Below, one piece after another: positions 43,901 to 51,759 of a DNA stretch of 64,000 nt. Both the position numbers and the translations under genes were made by a program. The DNA lies in contig JAJQEU010000126.1 in NCBI GenBank assembly GCA_021201535.1, forward strand, positions 1 to 64,000, in the 5' to 3' direction. Below the pieces are notes generated by a model. That model did no database searches. It worked only from the letters and a program-made list of their open reading frames with translations, and was not told the DNA's origin. Within the stretch, counting starts at the first letter, position 1. Every line of letters starts with the position of its first letter. Source of the DNA: Clostridiales bacterium. GTDB taxonomy: Bacteria > Bacillota > Clostridia > Lachnospirales > Lachnospiraceae.

Positions 43901-45922
43901 GGGACATATTACATCCAGGAATTCAAGGCGCCGTCCGGGTTCGAGCTGAACACCACCATCTACAGGGCGGAGATCACGGTTGTGGACGGTGTGGCGGTGA
44001 CGACCTACTATGAGGGCATCAACGGCACGGTGGCACTGTCCACGGCAACGCTGACTGCCAAGGATGAGCCGGAGTACGGGGAGGTGGAGATCTACAAGAC
44101 CGTGGATGCCTCAGGGACGCTGGATCCGGACCTGTATGGCCCGGAGGGCGCGGAGTTCACCATCTACTCGGATTCAGCATGCACGCAGGCGGTCGCAACG
44201 CTCACGACCGATGAGTACGGCTATGCCAGCTATACCGGGCTGACGCTCGGCAAGACCTACTATATCAAAGAGACAGGAGCATCCAAAGGCTGCGTCCTGA
44301 ACACGGATAAGTTCACGGTATCGACAACAGCGTCCAGCCTGATCTACCGGCTGGATGTCCCGAATGACACGGACACGGTGCCGCTTACCATCAGCAAGTC
44401 CGCTGACGGAACCGTCAGCAGCGCGTATACCTTTGAGGGCATCACGTACGGCGTCTACGCTGATGAGGACTGCACGGAACTCGTGGGGAAGATCGAGCTT
44501 GACGCGGACGGCACCGGCACGCTGGACGGCCTGGACGCCTCGGCCACGTATTATGTGAAAGAGATAGAGACGAACGACTACTACGAACTGTCCGACGAGG
44601 TCTATACCGTGGACATGACGGAGTCCGGCTCCGCCGGCTATACCCTGCCTGTGTCCGACACGCCGAAATACGGGAAGCTGCGGATCTACAAGGTATCCGC
44701 TAACGCGTCCATCACGTCCGGCAACAGCATGTATTCACTGAAAGACGCGGTGTTCGGCGTCTACACGAAAGAGTCCATCACGTCCGGCAGCAAGGTGGGC
44801 GAGCTCACCATCGGCGAGGACCAGTTCTCCGACTACCTGGAGGGGCTGGAATTCGGCACCTATTACGTGAAGGAGATCACAGCCCCGGAGGGCTACGTGG
44901 CAGACACTACGGTCTATGCCGTGGAGGTTCTCCCTGACAGCGCCGGGGAGGCGGCAGTAACCTACAGGATATCAAATACGCCGGGATATTCCAACCTGAA
45001 GCTCATAATCACCAAGAAGGCAGCGGACGGCGTGGACGTCGGCTCCCTGGAAGGGACACAGTTCACCATCTATTACTATGACGGCCAGTATTCCTCCGTG
45101 GACGAGCTGGACGGCGTAAGCTATACCCGCCGCTGGGTCATCGAGGCGCAGGACGACGGGAATGCGAACTACGTGGCGGTGCTTGATGAAGACCACTGCC
45201 TGGAAGGCATGGCAGGCCTGTACTATGACAGCGACGGCAACGTAGTCATCCCCCTCGGCACCATCGTCATCGAGGAGACCAGCGCCGCGGACGGCTACTC
45301 CACAAACGGCTCCTGGTATGATTTCGGCGGCAATGTGCTGGCAGGCACGGAAGAGGCGATGCTCATCAACATCACGCAGGAATCCGACGGGGGCACGGTC
45401 TCCCTGAGCGCGGACAACGCCCTGGTAAAGGATGACTCCGCATACTGCGGGCTGACCATCATCAAGCAGGACACGTCCGGCAAGACGCTCGGGAACGTCA
45501 CCTACGACCTGTACCGCTACAACGAGAGCACCGGGGAATATGAGTACCAGAGCTCACGCACCACCAGCGGCGATGGCGTGGCTTCCTGGGAAGGCCTGAC
45601 CTACGGCACCTACCAGGTCCGGGAGGCATCCACGCAGGAAGGCTATACCTTACTGGACAGCCCGATCACGGTGGTGCTGCCGTACACTATTTCCGTCTCG
45701 GATGCGGAGGCCGCGGGTGTTGACACCACGGACGCATACCTGAGCGAAGACGGCAAGACTTACAACTACATCAACCTTACCTATACTGTTACAGACGGCA
45801 CGACGTTCAAGGTCCCGAAAGCGGGCGGGGCGGCATGGCCTGTCCCTGGCGGCATCGGGCTGGCACTTGCGGCCGCCGGGCTGTTCCTGACCTTTAACCG
45901 CAGGAAGACTGTAAAGCCATAA
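37958..45922 (+). CDS. Giant pilus-associated adhesin with SpaA-type repeats and a BspA-like region
   Basis: This 2,654-residue surface protein has a signal peptide (KVIRPAAFLLAAVLMLTSAV, cleaved near GFADIS). It has an N-terminal domain to about residue 520, about six SpaA/Cna-B prealbumin-like repeats (570-1230, each with a YYIKE-type E-box), a BspA/DUF285-like segment with NTSSV..M..MF and DTSSVTDMGDMF repeats (about 1335-1500), and about eight more SpaA-like repeats (1720-2570). It ends VPKAGGAAWPVPGG, a hydrophobic helix and NRRKTVKP, a divergent sorting signal in place of LPxTG. It probably forms the pilus tip. It is last in the operon, 117 bases after sortase 2, and a strong terminator follows. 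Confidence 0.9.
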   Translation: MKKVIRPAAFLLAAVLMLTSAVQGFADISSDPSTDIYSVSVESGEEDEGTGTADVDAGDSITDPVLETYIEENADTSYTGSGRKKLVNFIAVKQTFFDASLIEDGDTSDSIMAGIEAGDEEALEKYLMQSTSYAPVYELDENSDYYAVFLDTMQGTSSVQTMGASFAVNNTDGETVDGCFYDTETGIGYIPKDLLLNEDGEQVLLYLQAQVAQVMDTDTYTTSITVTVEDGKDVLSITEADANVYDTETSIVIEAGLDIQSVTANGVPVTEEGFSYDPDTGEMYVGLPAASVQNISITVPEEESQGVSGTLKSAAGRAVSAIRGIFTTEAEAATAVGSYDAMNYFATGIDIGSCTQGTYYDVDVNYSYDASYKYSTSTVLYAALGESDTYYAELVNAIDNGGSVDLSHVQELNGMVWTPMQVELDTSSVKAANAGLGSITATLTLECGHVDVALGTASDNNATVVKARIRCLYKGSDYAVFGIVTQKTHQQSGLALFKVGITTNGKASVHKVTDGADTVDTDIIGFTGNSNYSLAGAVFGVYTDTGCLNRVGTLTTDSNGDTEELSLAAGEYYIKEISASPGYDIDTKVRPCTVSNGTTTTVTFYEPPKYGYIVVQKNLDTSSAPAGYTASELSELSLEGAKYQVFSTYAEAEAALTGGASNPARLATLTTDSSGYAASTAKFAIGTYYIKEVVAPEGLAYDSTVYTVTVAAGATGGATYTVTSTEHPEYGYIKITKALEDSNASSNSNYSVANAEFGIYSSESDAENDTNRVQTLVTDSSGEAVSGMLKPGTYYVKETAAGASMGCWVNEEKYEVVVEGSHTSDVTYDVDETIYEPVQTGRIRIYKESADESATDGNSNYDLTGAEYTVYLEDGETEAIDIYGSSVVITVDQEEDGEYYGTSNLLYLGTYIIKETKAPQGYELDSEEYKVTVRETVMFTEQDVALYNKNPQTYSVKSTDEPWKVCLAVQKTIDYNSLSFEETRGYDMSTLIQYFESSSDYSLEGAEYCIYGSYEGALNEDGSEFVAKVTTDADGYGQTDITVPMGTYYIKETQAPDGFELDTSGGPYGNGIYVLDANYNDPVTYDQQIITLTHEERPETGEIEVYKKSKEQSLVDTYPEYYSLEGAEYTVYYDDGCNIVAGTITTDEDGYGILDGLMLGITYYVKETKAPTAALEIDGVTVDTAMYELDETLYEVTIGSSRASEPVVSYEEPVYRDLYVYKGPLQMLETGYEFTLHIPAAATKVVFTTDKEIPETYTSSNYRTDVSYAKNEGIIGWLEGDTWYVQAADGGTIYFNYDSSYMFEEEGWYTTDDNSYGHRIESVDFGNGVIDTSYTTDMTRMFFHDISLTSITGLSEFNTSSVTAMTGMFMAACTLTEIDLSGWDTSSVTDMGDMFAHCRDLVDITVDSGFDTSNVTNYHDLLAYTNMANSKYQYMVDNIEFNTSIVTNMSEIFLEGESGQSGYECKYTLTSIDLSSWNLGSVTSSINMAGLFDWCENLTTVSGLSIPASATSVAYMFQHCLVLGSGLSPMTVNFYVTDSTLAYTDMFADCSTSLSEDEREGIVADGYYDESVVLSCTTSAQAAVAKLCVGTAGEDEKNSIIVVKLNGIVQTASLDATGNSVMTASIGSRLAGLTSAVMDAFTAAAVAFAEDAGGTPDTYAIATGTNVMSLAESLAEKAGLVTVAQAETDESSYPNLCDAVYSAYTSPDFSDESKWADFEFERLDTDENTGVQTAVYVLHNVPYGLALYVKETSPASGYGLDENTWEFGEEDRSGSYVNSYDPTTENPNEVWISMQKKLDTDADVDLSEGSPYSMAGIQYIVYTDAACTTQLYWDEDGDGTAETPAVLTLTETGVSNTIGPVDIGDADSVTYYIKEDPTQFAKVQAGGSGTALILDETEYSLTAVKNEKTTLYFEVEDDVVIDGSIIIKKTSSSSSITASTSSEYSYEGAGFKIYTDPELTQLYAVIYTDATYTATCTGMPIGTYYIQEFKAPSGFELNTTIYRAEITVVDGVAVTTYYEGINGTVALSTATLTAKDEPEYGEVEIYKTVDASGTLDPDLYGPEGAEFTIYSDSACTQAVATLTTDEYGYASYTGLTLGKTYYIKETGASKGCVLNTDKFTVSTTASSLIYRLDVPNDTDTVPLTISKSADGTVSSAYTFEGITYGVYADEDCTELVGKIELDADGTGTLDGLDASATYYVKEIETNDYYELSDEVYTVDMTESGSAGYTLPVSDTPKYGKLRIYKVSANASITSGNSMYSLKDAVFGVYTKESITSGSKVGELTIGEDQFSDYLEGLEFGTYYVKEITAPEGYVADTTVYAVEVLPDSAGEAAVTYRISNTPGYSNLKLIITKKAADGVDVGSLEGTQFTIYYYDGQYSSVDELDGVSYTRRWVIEAQDDGNANYVAVLDEDHCLEGMAGLYYDSDGNVVIPLGTIVIEETSAADGYSTNGSWYDFGGNVLAGTEEAMLINITQESDGGTVSLSADNALVKDDSAYCGLTIIKQDTSGKTLGNVTYDLYRYNESTGEYEYQSSRTTSGDGVASWEGLTYGTYQVREASTQEGYTLLDSPITVVLPYTISVSDAEAAGVDTTDAYLSEDGKTYNYINLTYTVTDGTTFKVPKAGGAAWPVPGGIGLALAAAGLFLTFNRRKTVKP

Positions 45923-45960
45923 TATAGAAAACGGCAGTTGTGTCGGGGATACACGCACGG

Positions 45961-45988
45961 GAGGGCGGCCGAGGCCGCCCTCTTGTTT
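45961..45988 (+). terminator. Terminator of the pilus operon
   Basis: GAGGGCGGCC-GA-GGCCGCCCTC is a perfect 10-bp GC-rich stem followed by TTGTTTTG. It ends the pilin-sortase-adhesin transcript. Confidence 0.9.
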
Positions 45989-46025
45989 TGTCCCAAAACA
46001 GAAAAGATATCAGCATTTGATCATT

Positions 46026-46148
46026 ATGGAATTGTTCCGGCAGGGACCCGTAATTGAGATACCCGGGATACAGGTGCTGAGCCAGGTATCCAGGGGGACG
46101 GAACTTAATAAATGGCTGGGTATTTCCGAAAAATGTGAAAAACAGTAG
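46026..46148 (+). other. Possible 40-codon ORF after the pilus terminator
   Basis: ATG 46026 to TAG 46148 is an open frame (MELFRQGPVIEIPGIQVLSQ ... LNKWLGISEKCEKQ). It has a protein-like composition, but no ribosome binding site and no recognised family. It could be a gene fragment left at the edge of the pilus insertion. Confidence 0.2.
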
Positions 46149-46213
46149 CAGAAAAAGGCGAAACATGTTAAACTACAGTATATGTATGAAATACGCATAT
46201 TCTGGAGGAGCAG

Positions 46214-48115
46214 ATGCCTGTACGGAAAAGAAGAAAACAGAGAAAACAAAGGATTATCCTGATCGTGGCGGTAGTGGTGCTGGTTGTTCTGATCGCGGGT
46301 ATTACATCCCTGAAAACGATAATGAAACAATATGTTCCATCTTCCGATACGACAGACTACGCTTCATTTTACGGGTTGGAGAGTGAAGAAGATGTGCTCC
46401 TTACCATTGACAATGAGGTGCTGGAGGCGACAGGGCTGCTGATGGATGATGAGGTGTACATTCCTTATGATGTGCTGCACACGTATCTGAACGCACGGTT
46501 TTACTGGGATGAGACGGAACAGATCCTGCGCTATACTCTTCCGGAGGGAATCGTGAGCGTGGAGACGGAGACGACGGCGTATACAGTGGCGAAGGAGAGC
46601 CGGTCGGCGGATGCAGTGATTGTTCATATGGAAGGAGATGAGATGTATCTGTCGCTGTCTTTTATTGAGCAGTATACGGATATTCGTTCTGATTTCTATG
46701 AAGAACCGAACCGCCTGGTGATTTCGGATGAGTGGGGCGAGGTGGAGTATGTCACCGTGAAGCGCGCCTCGGAGCTGCGTGAACTGGGCGGCGTCAAGAG
46801 CAGTATCCTCACGGAACTGGAAAAGGGCGATCGCGTGATTGTGATCGAGAAGATGGATGACTGGACAGAGGTCTGCACGGAGGATGGATTTGTCGGTTAT
46901 ATCCAGAATAAAGCTCTGGGCGACGCACAGACGGAGCTTTATGAGAGTGATTTTGAGGAGCCGGAGTTTACTCTGATAGCCAGGGATTTCACGATCAATA
47001 TGGCGTGGCATCAGGTGACGAGTCAGGAGGCGAATGCAAATGTCTCGTCCGTCATTGCCTCTGCCACAGGATTGAATGTCATTTCCCCTACGTGGTTTTA
47101 CCTGAATGATGATGAGGGCGGGATCGCTTCACTGGCGAGCTCGGATTATGTGACTTATTGTCATCAGCAGGGTATTGAGGTATGGGCGCTGGTCAGCAAT
47201 CTGGAAAACGACGAGGTGGATACGACGCAGGTGCTGAGCGTGTCATCCAGCCGGGATACACTGGTCAATAATCTGGTCTCGGAAGCGATCAAATACGATC
47301 TGGACGGGATCAATGTTGATTTTGAATCACTGGAAGGGGAGGCGGGTGCCGCATTTTTGCAGTTTATCCGGGAATTATCTCTCAAATGCAAGAATAACGG
47401 TATTGTACTGTCGGTTGACAATTATGCCCCGGCTTCCTACAATGAATTTTACGGTCGGGACGAGCAGGCAGTGTTTGCTGATTACATCGTGCTGATGGCT
47501 TATGATGAACATTATAACGGTTCGGAGGAGGCGGGATCTGTGGCTTCTCTTAGTTTTGTGACACAGGCCGTGGCCGACACGCTGGAGGAGGTTCCGGCGG
47601 AGCAGGTGATTCTGGGTATTCCGTTCTATACCAGATTGTGGAAGCTGACGCCGAACGAGACGGATACAGACACTGACAGCGGTACGTCGGAGACGGATGA
47701 TGACGAGGCGAATGACGGAACTGCGGCGGATACCGAATACGATACGACTGCGGATGAGGATAATACGACGGAATCCGACGGTACGGCAGCGGATGAGGAT
47801 AACGAGTCAGAATCCGATGGTACGGCAGACAGTGAGGAAAGCTATACCCTGACCAGCGAGGCGCTCGGCATGAGCGAGGCGGAATCCCGTGTGGCGGCGA
47901 ACGGTGCGACTTATCAGTGGCTGGAGGACTGCGGTCAGTATTATGCGGAATACGAGTACGGCGGCAGCACCTACAAGATCTGGATGGAGGATCAGAATTC
48001 CATCGAGAAAAAGCTGGAAGTGATGCAGTCCAACGGGCTCGCGGGAGCTGCCTTCTGGAAACTGGGATTTGAGAAAAATACGGTCTGGGATACGATCGTG
48101 AAGTTTATGGAGTGA
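46214..48115 (+). CDS. GH18 family glycosidase with SH3 domain (spore/cell-wall, YaaH/SleL-like)
   Basis: The 633-residue protein has a basic N-terminus and one membrane anchor (about residues 14-34), a copper-amine-oxidase-like/stalk region, an SH3-type domain (VKSSILTELEKGDRVIVIE to GYIQNKALG, about 190-235), then a GH18 barrel. The catalytic signature is DGINVDFESLEG near residue 360, with the acid/base Glu present. Further barrel segments are YIVLMAYDEHYNG and GLAGAAFWKLG. It probably cleaves peptidoglycan or cortex N-acetylglucosamine bonds at the membrane surface. An acidic low-complexity insert of about 60 residues rich in Asp/Thr/Glu (about 480-540) interrupts the barrel. CwlD is encoded next. 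Confidence 0.87.
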   Translation: MPVRKRRKQRKQRIILIVAVVVLVVLIAGITSLKTIMKQYVPSSDTTDYASFYGLESEEDVLLTIDNEVLEATGLLMDDEVYIPYDVLHTYLNARFYWDETEQILRYTLPEGIVSVETETTAYTVAKESRSADAVIVHMEGDEMYLSLSFIEQYTDIRSDFYEEPNRLVISDEWGEVEYVTVKRASELRELGGVKSSILTELEKGDRVIVIEKMDDWTEVCTEDGFVGYIQNKALGDAQTELYESDFEEPEFTLIARDFTINMAWHQVTSQEANANVSSVIASATGLNVISPTWFYLNDDEGGIASLASSDYVTYCHQQGIEVWALVSNLENDEVDTTQVLSVSSSRDTLVNNLVSEAIKYDLDGINVDFESLEGEAGAAFLQFIRELSLKCKNNGIVLSVDNYAPASYNEFYGRDEQAVFADYIVLMAYDEHYNGSEEAGSVASLSFVTQAVADTLEEVPAEQVILGIPFYTRLWKLTPNETDTDTDSGTSETDDDEANDGTAADTEYDTTADEDNTTESDGTAADEDNESESDGTADSEESYTLTSEALGMSEAESRVAANGATYQWLEDCGQYYAEYEYGGSTYKIWMEDQNSIEKKLEVMQSNGLAGAAFWKLGFEKNTVWDTIVKFME

Positions 48116-48318
48116 TCTGTCTGAGCATAACCATACTGTTCCGGGCTATTTCTTTATAAAAAGACAGCCGGCTTTCTTCCTGAAGCGTCAAAGAAAAGTC
48201 TCCTTTTCTTGTTGGAATCATCCTTATTATATGCGATACATCTTTTAAATTCAATGCGTTACGCTTAAATCAAACATAGGACAAAATGTTTTATCATACC
48301 TTTTAAAGATATCGGGCT

Positions 48319-49020
48319 ATGGGAGCGTATTTCTTGAAACAGAAACTAGAAGTGGTCATGGCGGTGATTGTGATCGTAGCGGCAATTATTGCGGCACCGC
48401 AGTCGGCACAGATGGTTATGAGCATGAAAGCGGAGGCATCGCCGGCCGTGATCGTGATCGATGCGGGGCACGGCGGAGATGACCCGGGTAAGGTCGGCGT
48501 ATCCGGCACCAATGAGAAGGATATTAATCTGGAGATCGCATGCAGGCTGAGGGATATTCTCGAAGAACAGGGCTTTGAGATTGTGATGACCCGCGAGGAG
48601 GATGAAAGTCTTGCGGATGCGGATGCTGAAAGCGTGAAAGTATCAGATTTGAAAAACCGTGTGGATATCATAGAAAAGACAGATCCGGTGCTGGCGGTCA
48701 GCATTCATCAGAACAGCTATACGGACAGTGCTGTCAGCGGTGCGCAGGTGTTTTATTATGGAGATTCCGCACAGGGAGAAGCGCTGGCCGGGGCGCTGCA
48801 GCAAAGTCTGATTGATCATCTGGATCCGTCGAATACGCGCGCGGCGAAAGCTAATGAGAGCTATTATATTCTGAAAAAGACATCGGTACCCACGGTGATC
48901 GTGGAATGCGGATTTCTCTCAAATCCGACGGAGGAGGCGCTGCTTTGTGACGAGGATTATCAGGTTCAGATCGCAGAGGCGATCAGCGAGGGAATATCCG
49001 TATATTTGAATAGCTATTAA
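48319..49020 (+). CDS. cwlD: N-acetylmuramoyl-L-alanine amidase, CwlD-like
   Basis: The 233-residue zinc amidase has an N-terminal membrane segment and an Amidase_3 domain. VIVIDAGHGGDDPGKVG holds the first zinc His, a Glu in the NLEIA region is expected as ligand, SIHQNSYTD supplies another His, and VIVECGFLSNPTEE the catalytic Glu. This matches CwlD, which starts muramic-lactam formation in spore cortex and is needed for germination. The preceding GH18 gene and SpoIIID elsewhere in the window fit sporulation. The start at ATG 48319 has only a weak ribosome binding site; a later ATG (48358) is an alternative. Confidence 0.88.
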   Translation: MGAYFLKQKLEVVMAVIVIVAAIIAAPQSAQMVMSMKAEASPAVIVIDAGHGGDDPGKVGVSGTNEKDINLEIACRLRDILEEQGFEIVMTREEDESLADADAESVKVSDLKNRVDIIEKTDPVLAVSIHQNSYTDSAVSGAQVFYYGDSAQGEALAGALQQSLIDHLDPSNTRAAKANESYYILKKTSVPTVIVECGFLSNPTEEALLCDEDYQVQIAEAISEGISVYLNSY

Positions 49021-49026
49021 GGACAG

Positions 49027-49051
49027 TACTTCGTACTTGCCGCGAAGTACG
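49027..49051. repeat. Hairpin after cwlD (possible divergent copy of the intergenic repeat)
   Basis: GTACTTCG and CGAAGTAC form a perfect stem. It is followed by ATGGCATAAATGACACAAGG and a GTGAGGCAGC segment, which weakly recalls the GCGCAAGGAATGGCTGCTGAGGCAGC part of repeat copy A, and then by a third hairpin. Whether it belongs to the same family is uncertain. Confidence 0.3.
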
Positions 49052-49110
49052 TATGATGGCATAAATGACACAAGGAAAGCGAGTGAGGCAGCATGTGACC
49101 GGGCAAACAG

Positions 49111-49130
49111 ACCGAAAGAGCTTCGGTTTT
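49111..49130. terminator. Convergent terminator between cwlD and the metallophosphoesterase
   Basis: ACCGAA-AGAGC-TTCGGT followed by TTT on the plus strand forms a short stable hairpin between two convergent genes. It probably serves both directions. Confidence 0.6.
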
Positions 49131-49151
49131 GGCATTGCCGTGCCGGTTCGG

Positions 49152-49742
49152 CTATATTTCCAGAAAATATTTTTCGTACGCGTTGATAATCCTGGTATCC
49201 TGATAAGCGTTTTCTCTTTTCAGGGTGTAATCATACTGCATATGGACATGTCCGTGCAGCATGTAGGACGGCCGGTATTTTTCCAGGAGCGGGAAAAATG
49301 CCTCATAGCCCCGATGGGGCAGATCCTCCCCGTCCCCGATGCCGCGCGCGGGCGCGTGTGTCACGAGCACATCGAACCCGCCATGTTTGCGAAGCTGGCG
49401 GGAAACTCTGCGGATCCGCCTGTTCATCTGTGCCTCCGTATACATATATTTGCCGTCGCTGTAGGGGTAGCTGCCGCCCAGCCCGAGGAAACGGACGCCA
49501 TTGTGGACGTAGACGCTGTCGTCGATACAGATGCATCCGTCCGGGGGAAGCGTGTCATAGCGTTCGTCATGGTTCCCATGGACATACAGGAGCGGTACAT
49601 TTGCGAATGTGACCAGAAACGAAAGATAGCGGGGATCCAGATCCCCGCAGGAAATGATCAGGTCTGTGTCGTGCAGTTTGTTTTCATTGTAATGATCCCA
49701 GAGTGCCGGTGACTCTGTGTCTGCGATTGCCAGGATTTTCAT
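49152..49742 (-). CDS. Metallophosphoesterase coupled to the ParB-BMP fusion
   Basis: This 196-residue calcineurin-like phosphoesterase has SCGDLDPRYLSF, LLYVHGNHDE, VLVTHAPARGIGD and MLHGHVHMQYDY. The first block reads IADTESP, so the usual His after Asp is replaced by Glu, which may weaken one metal site. Its start overlaps the end of the ParB-BMP gene by four bases (ATGA on the minus strand), so both are translated together, implying a functional link. The substrate is unknown, with cyclic nucleotides or nucleotide phosphates among the options. Confidence 0.85.
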   Translation of the reverse strand: MKILAIADTESPALWDHYNENKLHDTDLIISCGDLDPRYLSFLVTFANVPLLYVHGNHDERYDTLPPDGCICIDDSVYVHNGVRFLGLGGSYPYSDGKYMYTEAQMNRRIRRVSRQLRKHGGFDVLVTHAPARGIGDGEDLPHRGYEAFFPLLEKYRPSYMLHGHVHMQYDYTLKRENAYQDTRIINAYEKYFLEI

Positions 49743-51694
49743 TCGGAATCATCCTCCCTGCGGATTCCCTCCTGACGCACGACATTCTGTGCTTCCGGGA
49801 TCAGATCTTTGATGGAAGGGATGTGTCCGTTTACGTTGTCTGCCAGCCAGTCTATCGCGATGATTTCACTGGTGGTCATTCGGCGCTGGGGGTCGGACTG
49901 TACTGTGCCCTCCTGTGAGTGCAGCACACCGGTGAACGGGTTGAAATCGTACCGTGTGATGGAGCGCTTCAGGGTCTCCAGCAGGTTCCTTGTCTCTGCG
50001 GGGATGGCGGGAGACCATACAACGTCTACCACTCCCGAGGACATGCCCCAGAAGTAGCTCAGAGCTTTTTTTGTATCGGATTTGCTTTCGGTATTCCATG
50101 TGCCGTGCCGGATGTTCCGGATGATGCGCTCATAGTATTTTCCCCAGTCGAGAACCGGAAACGCGAGGTTGACCGGCGTTTCCCCGTTGACGCGGTACAG
50201 GCCGTAGGCTCTTGTGGCGTGCTGAGGGACGATCATATCCAGATGGGAAATGTAGGTGGCGCCCATGTTGTATAATTTTTCCGTCAGGTTGACACCCCTG
50301 TTTTCTGTTGCGGTGGACCATTCCAGAAAAATCTGTGCCCGGGGATTCACCATCTTCACACCGATGGCGAACGCATTGATGGTGGCGGGCACACTGGTGA
50401 TGGGGTAGTCGGCGATGTAGCCGATCCTGTTGGTGTCCGTCATAATGCCCGCGAGAACGCCGTTTAACAGTTTTGCCTCAAACATACGCGCATAGTAGGT
50501 GCGGATGTATTTGTGCGAGGTGTTCAGAGAACAGTTTAAAATCTTGACCTCCGGATGGTTGATCGCCGCCTTGATGCTGGCGGTGAGGAACACCGGAGTT
50601 GTTGTGAAAATGATCGTGTTGCCGTCCGCGATCGCCTGTTCGATGGCGGCGAGAGCGTCCGCGTCGTCGGCATTGTTCTCATAGGAGGTCGTCTCTACTT
50701 CTCCGTGGAAGATATCATTTACATACATGCGCCCCAGTTCATGTGAGTAAGTCCAGCTGGAGGTATCCGTCGCCTTGGTATGGATAAAAGCAATTCTGGT
50801 AACTGCTCTGGCGGCGGACGGGGAAGCGGTCAGAATCTGGGAGATCAGGCCTTTTTTGGCGTCCGGAGTCGGATCCAGCTTCAGGTCGATCTTTTCCTCC
50901 GGCTCCGCGGTGCTGAAATTCAGTTCAATCTCTTCCCAGAGTTTTTTAAGATTTTTCCGGAAGTCAGCGGTCGTTTCCTTCTTTACCGATTCATAGCCGA
51001 ACAGGCCGAGATAGATCAGAAAGGCGTCGCCTGTTGTGCAGGAAAGCTTTCGGCCGCCCAGGCTCTCAAAAGCATCCGAGAAGAAGTTGTAGCAGGAACG
51101 GAAATCAATGCGGTCGTCCATGCTCCAGCGGTCGTTGGTCTTATGACCGGTCAGATGAGTGAGCTTCCGGTAGCTTCCCTCTCTGGTGAACTCCAGATAA
51201 TTGATGCTGGTTTCATTATAAAAGTCGAGAAATTCGTAGTATATCCTGATCTCCCGCGTATCCTTCCACGCGGGGATGATGCGGGTCGCATAGGCGGGAA
51301 TGCTGGTGGCGTCGAAATATTTCAGAACACTGACGCGCTTATTCCCTTCCAGAACATAGTATTTGTTTAAGTATTCATATACCTTGATCGGATCGCGGAT
51401 GCCCTCCTGCAGGTGTGCGTTGCACAGGCTGTTCCATTTCATGGAAAACTCTGATCCCTCATCCAGGATCGGCATGAAGTTGGGGGCGAATGAGGTGGTG
51501 CGGCTGACGGTCTTGGTCCCCACGATCAGCTCTGTGGGGATGTCGATCAGGCCGAGAGGCACCTCCCCGCGAATCTCGACATTTTCAAGAATGGCATCCA
51601 GAGCGGGCAGCCCGGTCGGAAGCCCGGCCGCGGCCCGTACCTGTATTTCTTTCTTCCCTGCCTTGAGGGCGGCGGCATATTCTCCCTGCGGCAT
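49739..51694 (-). CDS. Cytoplasmic fusion of a ParB-like domain and a BMP/Med-type ligand-binding domain
   Basis: The 651-residue protein has two parts. Residues about 45-130 contain a ParB-like segment, with GIRDPIKVYEYLNKYYVLEG and NKRVSVLKYFDATSIPA (compare the GERRxxA box). Residues about 300-620 form a BMP-type (Bmp/PnrA nucleoside-binding lipoprotein) fold: VTRIAFIHTKATDTSSWTYS, HELGRMYVN, RIGYIADYPITSVPATINAF and IFLEWSTATENRGV. There is no signal peptide or lipobox, so it should sense a nucleoside-like ligand inside the cell. A regulatory or DNA-related role is inferred from the ParB part. It is coupled to a phosphoesterase. Confidence 0.75.
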   Translation of the reverse strand: MPQGEYAAALKAGKKEIQVRAAAGLPTGLPALDAILENVEIRGEVPLGLIDIPTELIVGTKTVSRTTSFAPNFMPILDEGSEFSMKWNSLCNAHLQEGIRDPIKVYEYLNKYYVLEGNKRVSVLKYFDATSIPAYATRIIPAWKDTREIRIYYEFLDFYNETSINYLEFTREGSYRKLTHLTGHKTNDRWSMDDRIDFRSCYNFFSDAFESLGGRKLSCTTGDAFLIYLGLFGYESVKKETTADFRKNLKKLWEEIELNFSTAEPEEKIDLKLDPTPDAKKGLISQILTASPSAARAVTRIAFIHTKATDTSSWTYSHELGRMYVNDIFHGEVETTSYENNADDADALAAIEQAIADGNTIIFTTTPVFLTASIKAAINHPEVKILNCSLNTSHKYIRTYYARMFEAKLLNGVLAGIMTDTNRIGYIADYPITSVPATINAFAIGVKMVNPRAQIFLEWSTATENRGVNLTEKLYNMGATYISHLDMIVPQHATRAYGLYRVNGETPVNLAFPVLDWGKYYERIIRNIRHGTWNTESKSDTKKALSYFWGMSSGVVDVVWSPAIPAETRNLLETLKRSITRYDFNPFTGVLHSQEGTVQSDPQRRMTTSEIIAIDWLADNVNGHIPSIKDLIPEAQNVVRQEGIRREDDSE

Positions 51695-51759
51695 AAGCCG
51701 GTACTCCTTTCATAAAAATCTATGAAAAACAGTTGCTGTCTCTCGTTGTCACGCTTGTT

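Noticed and set aside
39500-45700. CRISPR-like or tandem DNA repeats in the adhesin gene
   Set aside because: Repetition is at protein level (SpaA/Cna-B domains) with diverged DNA; there are no regular spacers or identical repeat units.
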